DNA from: JACDHG01 sp963815295
GTDB lineage: Bacteria > Actinomycetota > Actinomycetes > Propionibacteriales > Nocardioidaceae
Length of the DNA: 64,000 bases
Direction: 5' to 3'
Assembly (NCBI GenBank): GCA_963815295.1
Contig: CAWFFZ010000003.1
Span: 372,001 to 436,000 of the forward strand
The notes below the pieces were generated by a model that worked only from the letters and a program-made list of their open reading frames with translations, was not told where the DNA came from and did not search any database. Shown here one piece after another: positions 43,824 through 52,495 of this stretch; position 1 is the stretch's first letter, and every line of letters starts with the position of its first letter. A program made the translations under genes and the position numbers.

Positions 43824-44830
43824 CCGAGCACGACCCACATCCAGACAGCGACGACACGACCCGGGAGGATCTCGAACGCGAGATCCTCGGCGAGGAGCCG
43901 AGCCTCACGTCCTCCGAAATCATCCCGGACGACGACGACGTCGCTGCCGCTCAGGCCCTGTGGCGGGCCCTGGGATTCCCCGACGCAGGCGACACCGCGG
44001 CCTTCACGAGCGCCGACGGGGAGGCGATGGATCTGTTGCTGTCGCTGGTCGGTTCCGGCGCGATCGAGTTCGATGTCGCCGTCAAGCTCACCCGCGCAGT
44101 CGGGCGGACCATGGCCAGGCTCGCGGACTGGCAGGTCGCGACGCTGAGCGAGTACGTCGAGCGGCTCGAGACCGAGGGACGCGGGACGGGGTCGCGCCTG
44201 AGCACCGGCCTTGACGTGATCCGCCGGGTCGAGCCGTCGTTCGAGGAGCTGATGACCTACGCCTGGCGCCGCCACCTAGCCGCGGCGGTGAGTCGCGTCG
44301 AGGCGCTCGGCGCCACCGACTCAGATCTCCACACCGTGACGGTGACCGTGGGTTTCGCCGACCTGGTCAACTTCACCCAGCTGTCAGCCGACGTGCCGGA
44401 AGACCGGCTGGCTTCGATGGTCGAAAAGTTCGAGTCGACCTGCGCCGACCTGGTCACCGCCCGGGGCGGTCGGGTCATCAAGACACTGGGCGACTCTGTG
44501 CTCTTCGTCGCCGACGGTCCGCTGGTCGCCGTCGACATCGCGAGCGACATCGTCGAGCGCATCGGGGGAGAACACAACCTCCCCGACGTGCACGTCGGCC
44601 TCGCTACCGGGCCGGTAGTGATGCGGCTCGGCGACGTATTCGGAAATCCCGTCAACCTCGCCAGCCGGCTCACGGGACTGGCTCGGCGCAACCGGGTCAT
44701 CTGCGACGAGAACACCGCAGCGGCTGTCCTCGAGCTACCCGGGTATGTCACTCGCCGATTGACCGAGAGGCCGTTGCGTGGGTTCGGCGTTGTGCAACCG
44801 GTGGCGGTACGTCGCCTAGCGAGCCAATGA
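43820..44830 (+). CDS. Class III adenylate/guanylate cyclase
   Basis: Cyclic nucleotide synthase of 336 residues. An N-terminal acidic region and helical domain (about 1-160) resembles the autoinhibitory part of Rv1264-type cyclases. The C-terminal catalytic domain (about 170-330) has the first metal Asp in GFADLVNFTQLS, the second in KTLGDSVLFV, and the NLASRLTGLARR segment with the transition-state Asn/Arg. It looks active. There is no membrane helix, so it is soluble or peripheral. It is coupled to the PH-domain membrane protein upstream. Substrate (ATP or GTP) was not decided. Confidence 0.9.
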   Translation: MTEHDPHPDSDDTTREDLEREILGEEPSLTSSEIIPDDDDVAAAQALWRALGFPDAGDTAAFTSADGEAMDLLLSLVGSGAIEFDVAVKLTRAVGRTMARLADWQVATLSEYVERLETEGRGTGSRLSTGLDVIRRVEPSFEELMTYAWRRHLAAAVSRVEALGATDSDLHTVTVTVGFADLVNFTQLSADVPEDRLASMVEKFESTCADLVTARGGRVIKTLGDSVLFVADGPLVAVDIASDIVERIGGEHNLPDVHVGLATGPVVMRLGDVFGNPVNLASRLTGLARRNRVICDENTAAAVLELPGYVTRRLTERPLRGFGVVQPVAVRRLASQ

Positions 44831-44839
44831 CACGTGCGG

Positions 44840-45337
44840 CTAGCGGTGGCGTGCGGTCTCGCTGAGATCGGCCAACTGGCCGGTGAGGTCGAGCGCCTCG
44901 TCTTCAGGATGGTGCCGGAAGACGAACGTCCGGTAGCTCCAGAAGCGGAAGACCATCCCGAGGACGAGCCCGACGACATTCGCCGAGATGTTGTCGGCAA
45001 GCGGGCTCGTGAGATCGAGCACGTAGTGGGAGAACGCCAGGCAGCTCACCGCGATGAGCATGCCCATCGCATTGAACAGGAAGAACAATGAAACCTCGCG
45101 GCGCGCACCGGTCCTGGCCCGGTCGCGCCAGGTCCAGTGACGGTTGCCGAGATAGGTGACGATCGTGGCCACTGCTACCGAGATGCACTTGGCAGTCAAC
45201 GGTTTGTGCTCCAGAACACCCGGGTCACCCGCGAAGCGCAGCAGGTTGAAGATGGTGACATCCACGACGAACCCGATCCCACCGATGAGACCGAACTTGG
45301 CCACCTCGTGGGCAAGATTTCGGAGACGTTCGAGCAC
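44840..45337 (-). CDS. GtrA family membrane protein
   Basis: 165 residues from GTG 45337. Four hydrophobic helices are seen (FGLIGGIGFVVDVTIFNLL, CISVAVATIVTYLGNRHWTW, FFLFNAMGMLIAVSCLAF, ISANVVGLVLGMVFRFWSY). NRHWTWRDR and FRFWSYRTFVF are GtrA signatures. GtrA proteins are linked to moving lipid-linked sugars across the membrane. It is divergent from purK, and the wall-glycan cluster 2 kb downstream gives a plausible context. The longer upstream frame is low-complexity and runs into the purK promoter region. Confidence 0.88.
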   Translation of the reverse strand: MLERLRNLAHEVAKFGLIGGIGFVVDVTIFNLLRFAGDPGVLEHKPLTAKCISVAVATIVTYLGNRHWTWRDRARTGARREVSLFFLFNAMGMLIAVSCLAFSHYVLDLTSPLADNISANVVGLVLGMVFRFWSYRTFVFRHHPEDEALDLTGQLADLSETARHR

Positions 45338-45449
45338 GGCGCGCCTTTTCGGGGGGTGGAGTCTGGGTCGGCGGATACCAGGCCAGGAGTACCAGCCTAC
45401 GCGACCGCGGCACCGTCTCAGCCGCTGGCGCGTCGGTAGTCTGTCCGCC

Positions 45450-46616
45450 GTGGAGACTCCGGTTGTTGGCATCGTGGGCGCCGGCCAGCTTGCCCGGATG
45501 ATGCAGCAAGCCGCCATCGGGCTCGGCGTACCGCTGCGTCTCCTCGCCGAGGTCGCTGACGCGTCGGCGGCACAGGTGATCCCCGACACCACCGTCGGCG
45601 ACTACACCGATCTCGAGACGCTGGCCACCTGGGCAAAGGGCAACACCGTCGTCACGTTCGACCATGAGCACGTCCCGACCGCGCACCTCGAGGCGCTGGC
45701 GGCCGACGGCATCGCCGTGCGCCCTGGACCGCATGCACTTGTTCACGCCCAGGACAAGCAGACGATGCGGTCCCGGCTGTCGGACCTCGGTATTCCGTGT
45801 CCGCGGCACGCCGTCGCCGCCAACCACGCCGATGTGGTGAATTTCGCGACCGCCACAGGGGGGTTTCCGGTCGTCCTCAAAGCCGTGCGCGGCGGGTACG
45901 ACGGCAAGGGCGTCTGGTTCGTCGGTGACGCGCAAGAAGCAGCAGCCATTTTCGCGAGCACACCAGGCGGAACCACCTTCCTCGTCGAAGAGAAGGTGGA
46001 CTTCCGTCGTGAGCTGGCGGCTGTAGTGGCCAGGTCTCCGAGCGAGCAAGTGGCGGCATACCCCGTCGTGGAGAGCGTGCAGCGTGACGGCATCTGCGTG
46101 GAGGTGGTGGCGCCCGCACCTAGCCTCGACAGTGATCTGGCTGTCGCGGCCCAACGGATCGCGATGCGGATCGCTGCCGAGCTCGACGTCACCGGGATCC
46201 TGGCCGTCGAGCTGTTCGAGACTTTCGACGGCCGCGTGCTGGTCAACGAGCTCGCGATGCGGCCGCACAACACCGGGCACTGGACGATCGACGGGGCAGT
46301 GACGAGCCAGTTCGAGAACCACCTGCGGGCTGTCCTCGACCTGCCGCTCGGCGACCCGACCCCGCGTGCTCGGTGGTCAGTGATGTGCAACATTCTCGGT
46401 GGCTCTGCCCCCACCTTGTATGACGGGTTCCCCCATGTGCTGGCCCGCGATCCTCGGCTGCGCGTGCACCTCTATGGCAAGGAGGTGCGCCCCGGACGCA
46501 AAGTCGGCCACGTCACCACCTTCGGTGACAACCTCGACGAAGTGCGGTCTCGCGCGCGGCACGCTGCGGACTGGTTCGCGGGAAACTTGGACGACGACGC
46601 CGACGAGGAGGACTGA
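45450..46616 (+). CDS. purK: 5-(carboxyamino)imidazole ribonucleotide synthase
   Basis: ATP-grasp enzyme of purine synthesis that carboxylates AIR on N5, 388 residues from GTG 45450. The N terminus (VVGIVGAGQLARMMQQAA) and DHEHVPTAHLEAL, a DxEHV block of the family, are present. FPVVLKAVRGGYDGKGVW is the ATP loop, and LFETFDGRVLVNELAMRPHNTGHWTIDG holds the metal-binding region. It precedes purE by 5 bases in one operon. Confidence 0.95.
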   Translation: METPVVGIVGAGQLARMMQQAAIGLGVPLRLLAEVADASAAQVIPDTTVGDYTDLETLATWAKGNTVVTFDHEHVPTAHLEALAADGIAVRPGPHALVHAQDKQTMRSRLSDLGIPCPRHAVAANHADVVNFATATGGFPVVLKAVRGGYDGKGVWFVGDAQEAAAIFASTPGGTTFLVEEKVDFRRELAAVVARSPSEQVAAYPVVESVQRDGICVEVVAPAPSLDSDLAVAAQRIAMRIAAELDVTGILAVELFETFDGRVLVNELAMRPHNTGHWTIDGAVTSQFENHLRAVLDLPLGDPTPRARWSVMCNILGGSAPTLYDGFPHVLARDPRLRVHLYGKEVRPGRKVGHVTTFGDNLDEVRSRARHAADWFAGNLDDDADEED

Positions 46617-46621
46617 CCGCC

Positions 46622-47146
46622 ATGACAGAACGCCCCAGAGGCGGTTCGGCACAGGTCGGTGTCGTGATGGGGTCCGACTCGGACTGGCCGACGATGCAGG
46701 CCGCCGTCGACGCGATCCGCGAGTTCGGTGTCGAGGTCGAGGCGGACGTCGTCTCGGCACATCGGATGCCCGCCGAGATGCTCGACTACGGCCGCACCGC
46801 GCACGAGCGGGGGCTCCGGGTGCTGATCGCGGGCGCTGGTGGCGCGGCCCACCTGCCGGGCATGCTGGCCGCTGTCACCCCGTTGCCCGTGATTGGGGTG
46901 CCGGTCGCGCTCAAACATCTCGACGGTCTCGACTCGCTGCTGTCGATCGTGCAGATGCCTGCGGGTGTGCCGGTTGCCACCGTCGCGGTTGGCAATGCCC
47001 GCAACGCGGGTTTGCTCGCGATCCGCATCCTGGCGGCGAGCGACGCCGTGCTGCGTCAACAGATGGTCGACTTCCAGACAGCACTCGCTGAGTCGGCGCG
47101 GGCCAAGGGTGACGTCGTGCGCCGCGAGTCAGGACCCACCCCGTGA
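46622..47146 (+). CDS. purE: N5-carboxyaminoimidazole ribonucleotide mutase
   Basis: Moves the carboxyl group of N5-CAIR to C4, following PurK. Length is 174 residues. The substrate loop GSDSDWPTM (about 17-25), SAHRMP with the catalytic His, AGAGGAAHLPGM and ALKHLDGLDSLLSIVQMPAGVPVATV are all conserved. Its stop overlaps the GTG of the following sulfotransferase-like gene by four bases, so wall-related genes may be read from the purine promoter. Confidence 0.95.
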   Translation: MTERPRGGSAQVGVVMGSDSDWPTMQAAVDAIREFGVEVEADVVSAHRMPAEMLDYGRTAHERGLRVLIAGAGGAAHLPGMLAAVTPLPVIGVPVALKHLDGLDSLLSIVQMPAGVPVATVAVGNARNAGLLAIRILAASDAVLRQQMVDFQTALAESARAKGDVVRRESGPTP

Positions 47147-48381
47147 CCGCTCCCGCACGTGTCTACCTGCACATCGGCTTGCACAAGACCGGTACGACGT
47201 ACCTCCAGAACCTGCTGGCCGCGAACCGTGGTCGATTGAGGGCCCGTGGAGTCGACTATCCCGGCGCCGAAGGCGAACCGGCGCAGGCGTTGGCGGCGCT
47301 CGACTTGCAAGGACGCCGGCCTCGCGGCTACAACGACAAGCGAGTCGAGGGGTCGTGGGACGGGATCGTCACACTGATCCACGAACGCGGTCTGCCGACC
47401 GCGTTGCTGTCCGACGAGCGGCTGAGTATGTCGACGCTGAAGCAGGTACGCCACGCCGTCGAGTCGTTTCCCGATTCCGAGGTGCACGTCGTCGTGACCG
47501 TTCGTGACCTTGGCCGGATCGCGGTGTCTGCCTGGCAGGAGGACGTCAAGAGCGACGAGACCTGGACGTGGCAGCAGTTCGCGGCCTCGATCAAGGATCC
47601 GAAACAGATCGCCAAGGCGCCGGCGCGCGGATTCTGGCTGCGGCAGGACCTCGTCAAGATCTGCGAGACCTGGGAGGCTGCCGTCCCAGTCGAGCGTGTC
47701 CACATCGTCACGGTGCCCAAGTCCGGGTCAACGCCTGACGTGCTCATGAGCAGGTTTGCCTCCGTCGTCGGCTTCGACCCAGCCGTGCTGACCGAGAGTG
47801 CGGCGTGGAGCAACGAGACGGTCGGTGTCGCAGCGATTGAGGTGCTGCGGCGCGTCAACGAAAGGCTCGGCGGGAGGCTCAACCAGCGCGAGCACGACCG
47901 CGCAATCAAGAACACCCTCGTGCCGATGCTGGCGGCGCGGACCGAGCCGGTCCGCTTCACGCTGCCGGAGGAAGAAGTCGGCTGGGTGAGCGTGAAGGCC
48001 GACGCGATGATTGCGGCGGTGGCCGAGCACGGCTACCCAGTGGCTGGCGACCTTGAGGAGCTGCGGGTGTCGTTCAAGCCCGGTGGACGACGACCTGACG
48101 ACGCTTCCCAGGACGAGTTGCTGACGGCGTCTCTTGACGCGCTGGCATTACTGACCGAGAAGCACGCGCGATCATGGTGGGCCCGCCGCAAGGATGTGAT
48201 CGAGTCCGAGCCAGGCAAGGCTCACTTCGGGAGCAAGGCCCGCGGCTTCGTCTTCCGCGGCCAGCGCAAAGCCGCTGAGCTGGCCGACCGCAGCCCGGTG
48301 GCGGCCAGAGCGGTCGCCGGGGTGCTTCGCGCCCGCGACCGCGCCCGGCTCAAGGCGCGCGACCGGAAGCGCGGCGCCTAG
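47143..48381 (+). CDS. Sulfotransferase-like P-loop protein, copy 1
   Basis: 412 residues from GTG 47143. The N-terminal HIGLHKTGTTYLQ (10-22) is the PAPS 5'-phosphosulfate loop of sulfotransferases. VVVTVRDLGRIAVSAWQ (about 115-131) matches the 3'-phosphate binding motif. The remainder is not close to a characterised enzyme, and the C terminus is Arg/Lys-rich (about 365-412). It is a diverged paralogue of the next gene: both share the P-loop, the RDLxRxxxSxWQ element, W-WxQF/W-WAEF, GFWLR and VLRRVNE-LGGRLN. It overlaps purE by four bases. Transfer of sulfate to a wall or surface glycan is a reasonable guess. Confidence 0.75.
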   Translation: MTAPARVYLHIGLHKTGTTYLQNLLAANRGRLRARGVDYPGAEGEPAQALAALDLQGRRPRGYNDKRVEGSWDGIVTLIHERGLPTALLSDERLSMSTLKQVRHAVESFPDSEVHVVVTVRDLGRIAVSAWQEDVKSDETWTWQQFAASIKDPKQIAKAPARGFWLRQDLVKICETWEAAVPVERVHIVTVPKSGSTPDVLMSRFASVVGFDPAVLTESAAWSNETVGVAAIEVLRRVNERLGGRLNQREHDRAIKNTLVPMLAARTEPVRFTLPEEEVGWVSVKADAMIAAVAEHGYPVAGDLEELRVSFKPGGRRPDDASQDELLTASLDALALLTEKHARSWWARRKDVIESEPGKAHFGSKARGFVFRGQRKAAELADRSPVAARAVAGVLRARDRARLKARDRKRGA

Positions 48382-48390
48382 GCTGCCCCC

Positions 48391-49587
48391 GTGACTGACC
48401 GGGTGTTCATCCATGTAGGTCTGCCGAAGACCGGCACGTCATACCTGCAGAGCACGTTGTGGCGAAGTCAGCCAGGCCTGTCGGAACAGGGTGTGGCAGT
48501 GCCAGGGGAGCGTCACCAGTTCCAGCGGCGCGCGGTGTGGGACTTGATGGGCCGACGGCTTGCCGATGATTCGCATGTCGCCGGGTCATGGCGGGCGCTC
48601 ATCGAGGAGATTCGCTCCACCCCAGAGCCGACGGTCATCCTGTCCGAGGAGTTCCTGGTTCACGCCAGCCGCCGCCAGATTCGCCGCGTCGTGGCGGATC
48701 TGGCGCCGGCCGAGGTCCACATCATCGTCACCGTCCGCGACTTGACCAGGGCCATCGGCTCGATGTGGCAGTACGAGGTCTCCCAAGGATCGACCTGGCC
48801 GTGGGCAGAGTTCGTAACCTCCGTCCGAGACCCGGATCAAGGTCCGCCGACGGCGGGCGTGGGCTTCTGGCTTCGCTACGACTTGCGTCGGCTGCTCTCG
48901 GCGTGGGAAGACTCGATTCCGGGGCACCGGATCTCGGTCGTGATCGTGCCGCCGGAGGGCGCGCCGCCACGGCTGCTGCTCGAGCGGTTCGCCACGTCCG
49001 TCGGCGTCAAGGCTGAGTTGCTGACGACGCCAAGCGTCCAGCTCAACACGTCTGTCGGTGTGGCGGAGACGGAGGTGCTTCGGCGAGTCAACGAGGGTCT
49101 TGGCGGGAGACTCAACGATCGCCAGCGCCTCCGTGTCTTCGGCAGGGCGGTCAAGCCAGCGCTGCGTAGCCGTAACAGCTCGACCCAGCTCAAGATGCCC
49201 GATGCCGTCCGTGCGTGGCTCGTGGAGTACTCAGAGGAGATCACCGGGTTTCTGCGTACGTCCCCGTACAACGTGGTGGGGGATCTCAACGATCTTCGCC
49301 CACAGCCTGAGGCATTCGAAGGCGCCGACCCGGCTGAGGTCAAGGATGCGGAACTGTTGGCTGCAGCGCTCGTCGGGCTCACGGGGACGATCGACCACTA
49401 CGCGACGTACTGGTGGCAGATGCGTCACCGCAAGGAGCCGGACGATGTCGATGCCCGCACCAGGATCGTGAGCTCCACTCGTGCGCTGTGGTTCAAAATC
49501 CGGGCCCAGGCGTTCGACCTTGCGGACGAAAACAAGCGGGTCGCCAAAGTCGCCCGCTCGTATTTGCGCCGCAGATCGAAGTACTGA
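48391..49587 (+). CDS. Sulfotransferase-like P-loop protein, copy 2
   Basis: 398 residues from GTG 48391, 9 bases after copy 1. HVGLPKTGTSYLQ (8-20) is the PAPS loop and IIVTVRDLTRAIGSMWQ the 3'-phosphate motif. Shared segments with copy 1 (GFWLRYDL, EVLRRVNEGLGGRLN) show a tandem duplication followed by strong divergence. The end of the protein is basic. It converges with an LCP gene (5 bases between stops). The acceptor is unknown; I see no sulfate activation genes in the window. Confidence 0.75.
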   Translation: MTDRVFIHVGLPKTGTSYLQSTLWRSQPGLSEQGVAVPGERHQFQRRAVWDLMGRRLADDSHVAGSWRALIEEIRSTPEPTVILSEEFLVHASRRQIRRVVADLAPAEVHIIVTVRDLTRAIGSMWQYEVSQGSTWPWAEFVTSVRDPDQGPPTAGVGFWLRYDLRRLLSAWEDSIPGHRISVVIVPPEGAPPRLLLERFATSVGVKAELLTTPSVQLNTSVGVAETEVLRRVNEGLGGRLNDRQRLRVFGRAVKPALRSRNSSTQLKMPDAVRAWLVEYSEEITGFLRTSPYNVVGDLNDLRPQPEAFEGADPAEVKDAELLAAALVGLTGTIDHYATYWWQMRHRKEPDDVDARTRIVSSTRALWFKIRAQAFDLADENKRVAKVARSYLRRRSKY

Positions 49588-49592
49588 CGGAC

Positions 49593-50951
49593 TTACTCGC
49601 CGAGGCAGTCGATGGACTCTGTGTCGTCGGCCGCCACCTGCTCGAAGAGCGCCATCGCCTTCTGCTCATCCCAGATCACGGCAGCCCCTGCCGGCGTCGG
49701 CGCGCCGAGTGACGTGAACGGTACGACGCAGCGTTTTGCATCCGGGCCGGAGCTGTGCGCCATCGCCCACGCGAAGCGGCCGAGGTCGATCAGCCCGGTG
49801 TCCTCCCCGATGCGGAGTGAGTCGGCACCGGCCTTGTTGACCTTGAAGTAGCGCCACGGCAGCACGACTGTCTGCCACGAAGTCGCCTGCTGACCGACGG
49901 CGGCGATGACCTCGCGCTGGTGAAGGGCGCGAGTGATGTCGCCGTTGCCGAAGGCTCGCGAGCGCGAGTACTGCAGAGCAGTATTGCCGTCGATGTCCTG
50001 GCAGCCCTTGTCCATCTTGATTCCGCCGGCCTTGGGGTCATTGATCCGTGTCTTCGGGCAGACCTCGATGCCGCCTACGGCGTCGACCGCGTCCACGAAG
50101 CCGGTGAACCCGACTTCGATGTAGTTGTCGACGCGCAGGTTTGTGTTCTGCTCGACCGTCGCGACGAGGAGCTCCGGTCCGCCGAAGGAGTAAGCAGCGT
50201 TGATCTTGTTCTCGCCCCTGCCGGGGATCTCGACGTAGGAGTCCCGGGGCAGCGACAGCAACAGGTTCGGGCCGTCGCCGTCGGGCACATGCAGCAGCAT
50301 GATCGTGTCCGTTCGCTGCCCCTCAGCCCGGCCGGTGCCGAGCTCTTTGCGCTCCTCTTGAGACAGTCCCTCGCGGCTGTCGGAGCCAACGAGGAGGTAC
50401 GTCGTCCCGGGCGTGTCCTCGGGCCGCTCGCCACTCGGCTCGGCGTCAACCTTGCTGATCTGGGAGTACGCCCAAAGCGGTACCGCGACAAGGAACACGA
50501 TCCACGCGACGACCAGCGCCACAATTCCGCGGATCCACCACTTCCGCCGGCCACCCGGCCGACGGGGCGGTTTCGTCTTGGGCTGAGCAGGTGGGCGGCC
50601 GGGAGGAGCCGGGCGCTGGCTTGTCGATGCCGGAGTGGCGAAGCGCGGCTCAGACCGGGTTTCGGTCGACCTCGGCGGCGGGGCGTCATACGTGCCGCCG
50701 AACGAGGGACGCTTCTCCGACCCGGCGGGAGCGGGCGGCTGCTGGCCACTGTCGCGCGGCGGTACCCCGAAAACCTTGGTGGCGTTGTCGTCAGCCGGCG
50801 GGGCCGGGTCGGGGGGAGGGAACTGCTGGGTCTCCTCCGATGGCGGCGGGCCGGACGGCTCTGCCTCCGGGGGTGGCGGACCTTGCTCGCCGTCTTTGCC
50901 CGAGTACAGCCAGTCGTACGTCGGGTCCTTGGGGTTCCGCTCGTCCGCCAT
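49593..50951 (-). CDS. LytR-CpsA-Psr (LCP) family protein
   Basis: 452 residues. A long Pro-rich cytoplasmic region (about 1-135) precedes one transmembrane helix (WWIRGIVALVVAWIVFLVAVPLWAYSQ). The extracellular LCP domain follows, with LLVGSDSREGL, GQRTDTIMLLHVPDG, LSLPRDSYVEIPG and NKINAAYSFGGPELLVATVEQ. The Asp and Arg residues that bind pyrophosphate lipid are present. LCP enzymes transfer lipid-linked glycans onto peptidoglycan. The gene is divergent from a second LCP gene, flanking the galactan genes, so it may attach that polymer. Confidence 0.92.
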   Translation of the reverse strand: MADERNPKDPTYDWLYSGKDGEQGPPPPEAEPSGPPPSEETQQFPPPDPAPPADDNATKVFGVPPRDSGQQPPAPAGSEKRPSFGGTYDAPPPRSTETRSEPRFATPASTSQRPAPPGRPPAQPKTKPPRRPGGRRKWWIRGIVALVVAWIVFLVAVPLWAYSQISKVDAEPSGERPEDTPGTTYLLVGSDSREGLSQEERKELGTGRAEGQRTDTIMLLHVPDGDGPNLLLSLPRDSYVEIPGRGENKINAAYSFGGPELLVATVEQNTNLRVDNYIEVGFTGFVDAVDAVGGIEVCPKTRINDPKAGGIKMDKGCQDIDGNTALQYSRSRAFGNGDITRALHQREVIAAVGQQATSWQTVVLPWRYFKVNKAGADSLRIGEDTGLIDLGRFAWAMAHSSGPDAKRCVVPFTSLGAPTPAGAAVIWDEQKAMALFEQVAADDTESIDCLGE

Positions 50952-51052
50952 GGCTCGAAGGCTACCCGCCGGTCAACATCCTCGAGACCTCGTGCTGCCC
51001 GGTCGGCGGGTCGTGACTGATGTGACCAGTGGTGCTGGTGATACTGAACCTC

Positions 51053-52486
51053 ATGTCTTCCGCGCTCCCACCTCTGACGTCGCCGGCCGCCCGGCGCAGT
51101 GGAGCGTCGGGAGCGTTGGGCAGGGTGCAGTTGCGGCGCGCGCTCGCGTTGATGGCCATGACCGTGGTCCTCCCGGGCAGCGCCCAGATCGCCGCAGGCA
51201 ACCGTCGCGTTGGACGGATCGCGCTGCGTTGCGCCGCGGTCGGACTGATCTTCGTCCTCACCCTCGTGGTCGTGGGTCTGCTTGCACCTGAGCGGCTCGT
51301 CAGCACACTGACGGACACGTCTTTCCTCGCCGTGCTTCGCGTCGGCTTGGTCGTCTATGCCATCGGCTGGGCTGTGCTGATCATCGACGCCTGGCGCATC
51401 GCGGAGCCGCTCGGCCTGCCGCAAGGCCAACGGCTGCTCATGACCGGGCTCAACGGCATCCTCTGCCTCGGGCTGTCCGGGGGGTTGCTCTTCAGCAGCC
51501 ACCTGGTCGCCGTCCAGCAGGACTTCGTCGAGACCGTCTTCGGCTCGAGCGTTGTATCCGAGCCCGAGCACGGCCGCTACAACATCCTCCTTATGGGCGG
51601 AGACGCGGGACCAGGTCGATCCGGCACACGACCGGACAGCCTGACCGTCGCGAGCATTGACCAGGACACCGGGCGCACCGTGCTGCTCGGGCTCCCGCGC
51701 AACCTTGCCGACGTCCCCTTTCCCGAGGGCTCGGTGATGGACGAGCAATTCCCCGACGGCTTCGACTGTGACGGCTGCTACCTCAACGGAGTCAACACCT
51801 GGGCAGGTGACAACACTGAGCTCTTCCCAGATCAGGAGGACACGGGCTTGAGCCCAGGGATCGAAGCGACGGCCGGTGCCGTCGAGGAAATCACCGGGCT
51901 CACCATCAACTACTCCGTGCTCATCGACCTGCGCGGATTCCGCGATCTCGTCGACGCCACCGGTGGCGTCGAAATCACGGTCCGCGAACGGATCCCGATC
52001 GGCGGTGTCGGAGCCCCGATCACCGGCTGGATCGAGCCTGGTAGGCAGCATCTCGACGGGTTCGAGACGCTCTGGTTCGCCCGCAGCAGGGCGACGTCCG
52101 ACGACTACTCACGGATGGCGCGTCAGAAATGCGTGATGAATGCGATGCTGAAGCAGCTCGACCCGCAGACAGTGGTGACCAACTTCGGCGCCATCGTCGA
52201 GGCAGGTAAACAGGTCATCTCCACGTCGATCCCGGCCAGCGAGCTCGGCACCTTGGTCGAGCTTGCGCTGAAGACCAAGCACATGCCGGTATCGAGCGTG
52301 GCCTTCGTCCCTCCGGGGATCAACACGGGTGCCCCCGACTGGGCCCTGATCCGCACGATGGTGTCGGACGCGATCGCCTCGTCGGAGGCAAAGGACGGCA
52401 TGAATCTGGGCCGCTTCCTGCCGCGCAAGCCGCCGGACCATCACAAGAACGCCAACGACAGCCGCGATCTCGCCCGCTCCTGCTGA
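51053..52486 (+). CDS. LCP family protein with polytopic N-terminal domain
   Basis: 477 residues from ATG 51053; an in-frame GTG at 51029 adds eight. Unlike the single-anchor LCP next door, the first 150 residues hold about four hydrophobic segments (ALALMAMTVVLPGSAQIAAG, CAAVGLIFVLTLVVVGLLA, VGLVVYAIGWAVLIIDAW, GILCLGLSGGLLFSS). The LCP domain has LLMGGDAGPGRSGTRPDSLTV, LLGLPRNLADVPFP, GVNTWA and WFARSRATSDDYSRMARQK. It is the first gene of the operon-like run to glfT1. It probably ligates a lipid-linked wall glycan. Confidence 0.9.
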   Translation: MSSALPPLTSPAARRSGASGALGRVQLRRALALMAMTVVLPGSAQIAAGNRRVGRIALRCAAVGLIFVLTLVVVGLLAPERLVSTLTDTSFLAVLRVGLVVYAIGWAVLIIDAWRIAEPLGLPQGQRLLMTGLNGILCLGLSGGLLFSSHLVAVQQDFVETVFGSSVVSEPEHGRYNILLMGGDAGPGRSGTRPDSLTVASIDQDTGRTVLLGLPRNLADVPFPEGSVMDEQFPDGFDCDGCYLNGVNTWAGDNTELFPDQEDTGLSPGIEATAGAVEEITGLTINYSVLIDLRGFRDLVDATGGVEITVRERIPIGGVGAPITGWIEPGRQHLDGFETLWFARSRATSDDYSRMARQKCVMNAMLKQLDPQTVVTNFGAIVEAGKQVISTSIPASELGTLVELALKTKHMPVSSVAFVPPGINTGAPDWALIRTMVSDAIASSEAKDGMNLGRFLPRKPPDHHKNANDSRDLARSC

Positions 52487-52495
52487 CGGCCTACG

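Noticed and set aside
50075..52051. 658-codon open frame on the - strand across both LCP genes
   Set aside because: It overlaps two proven-looking LCP genes in other frames; low-complexity composition.
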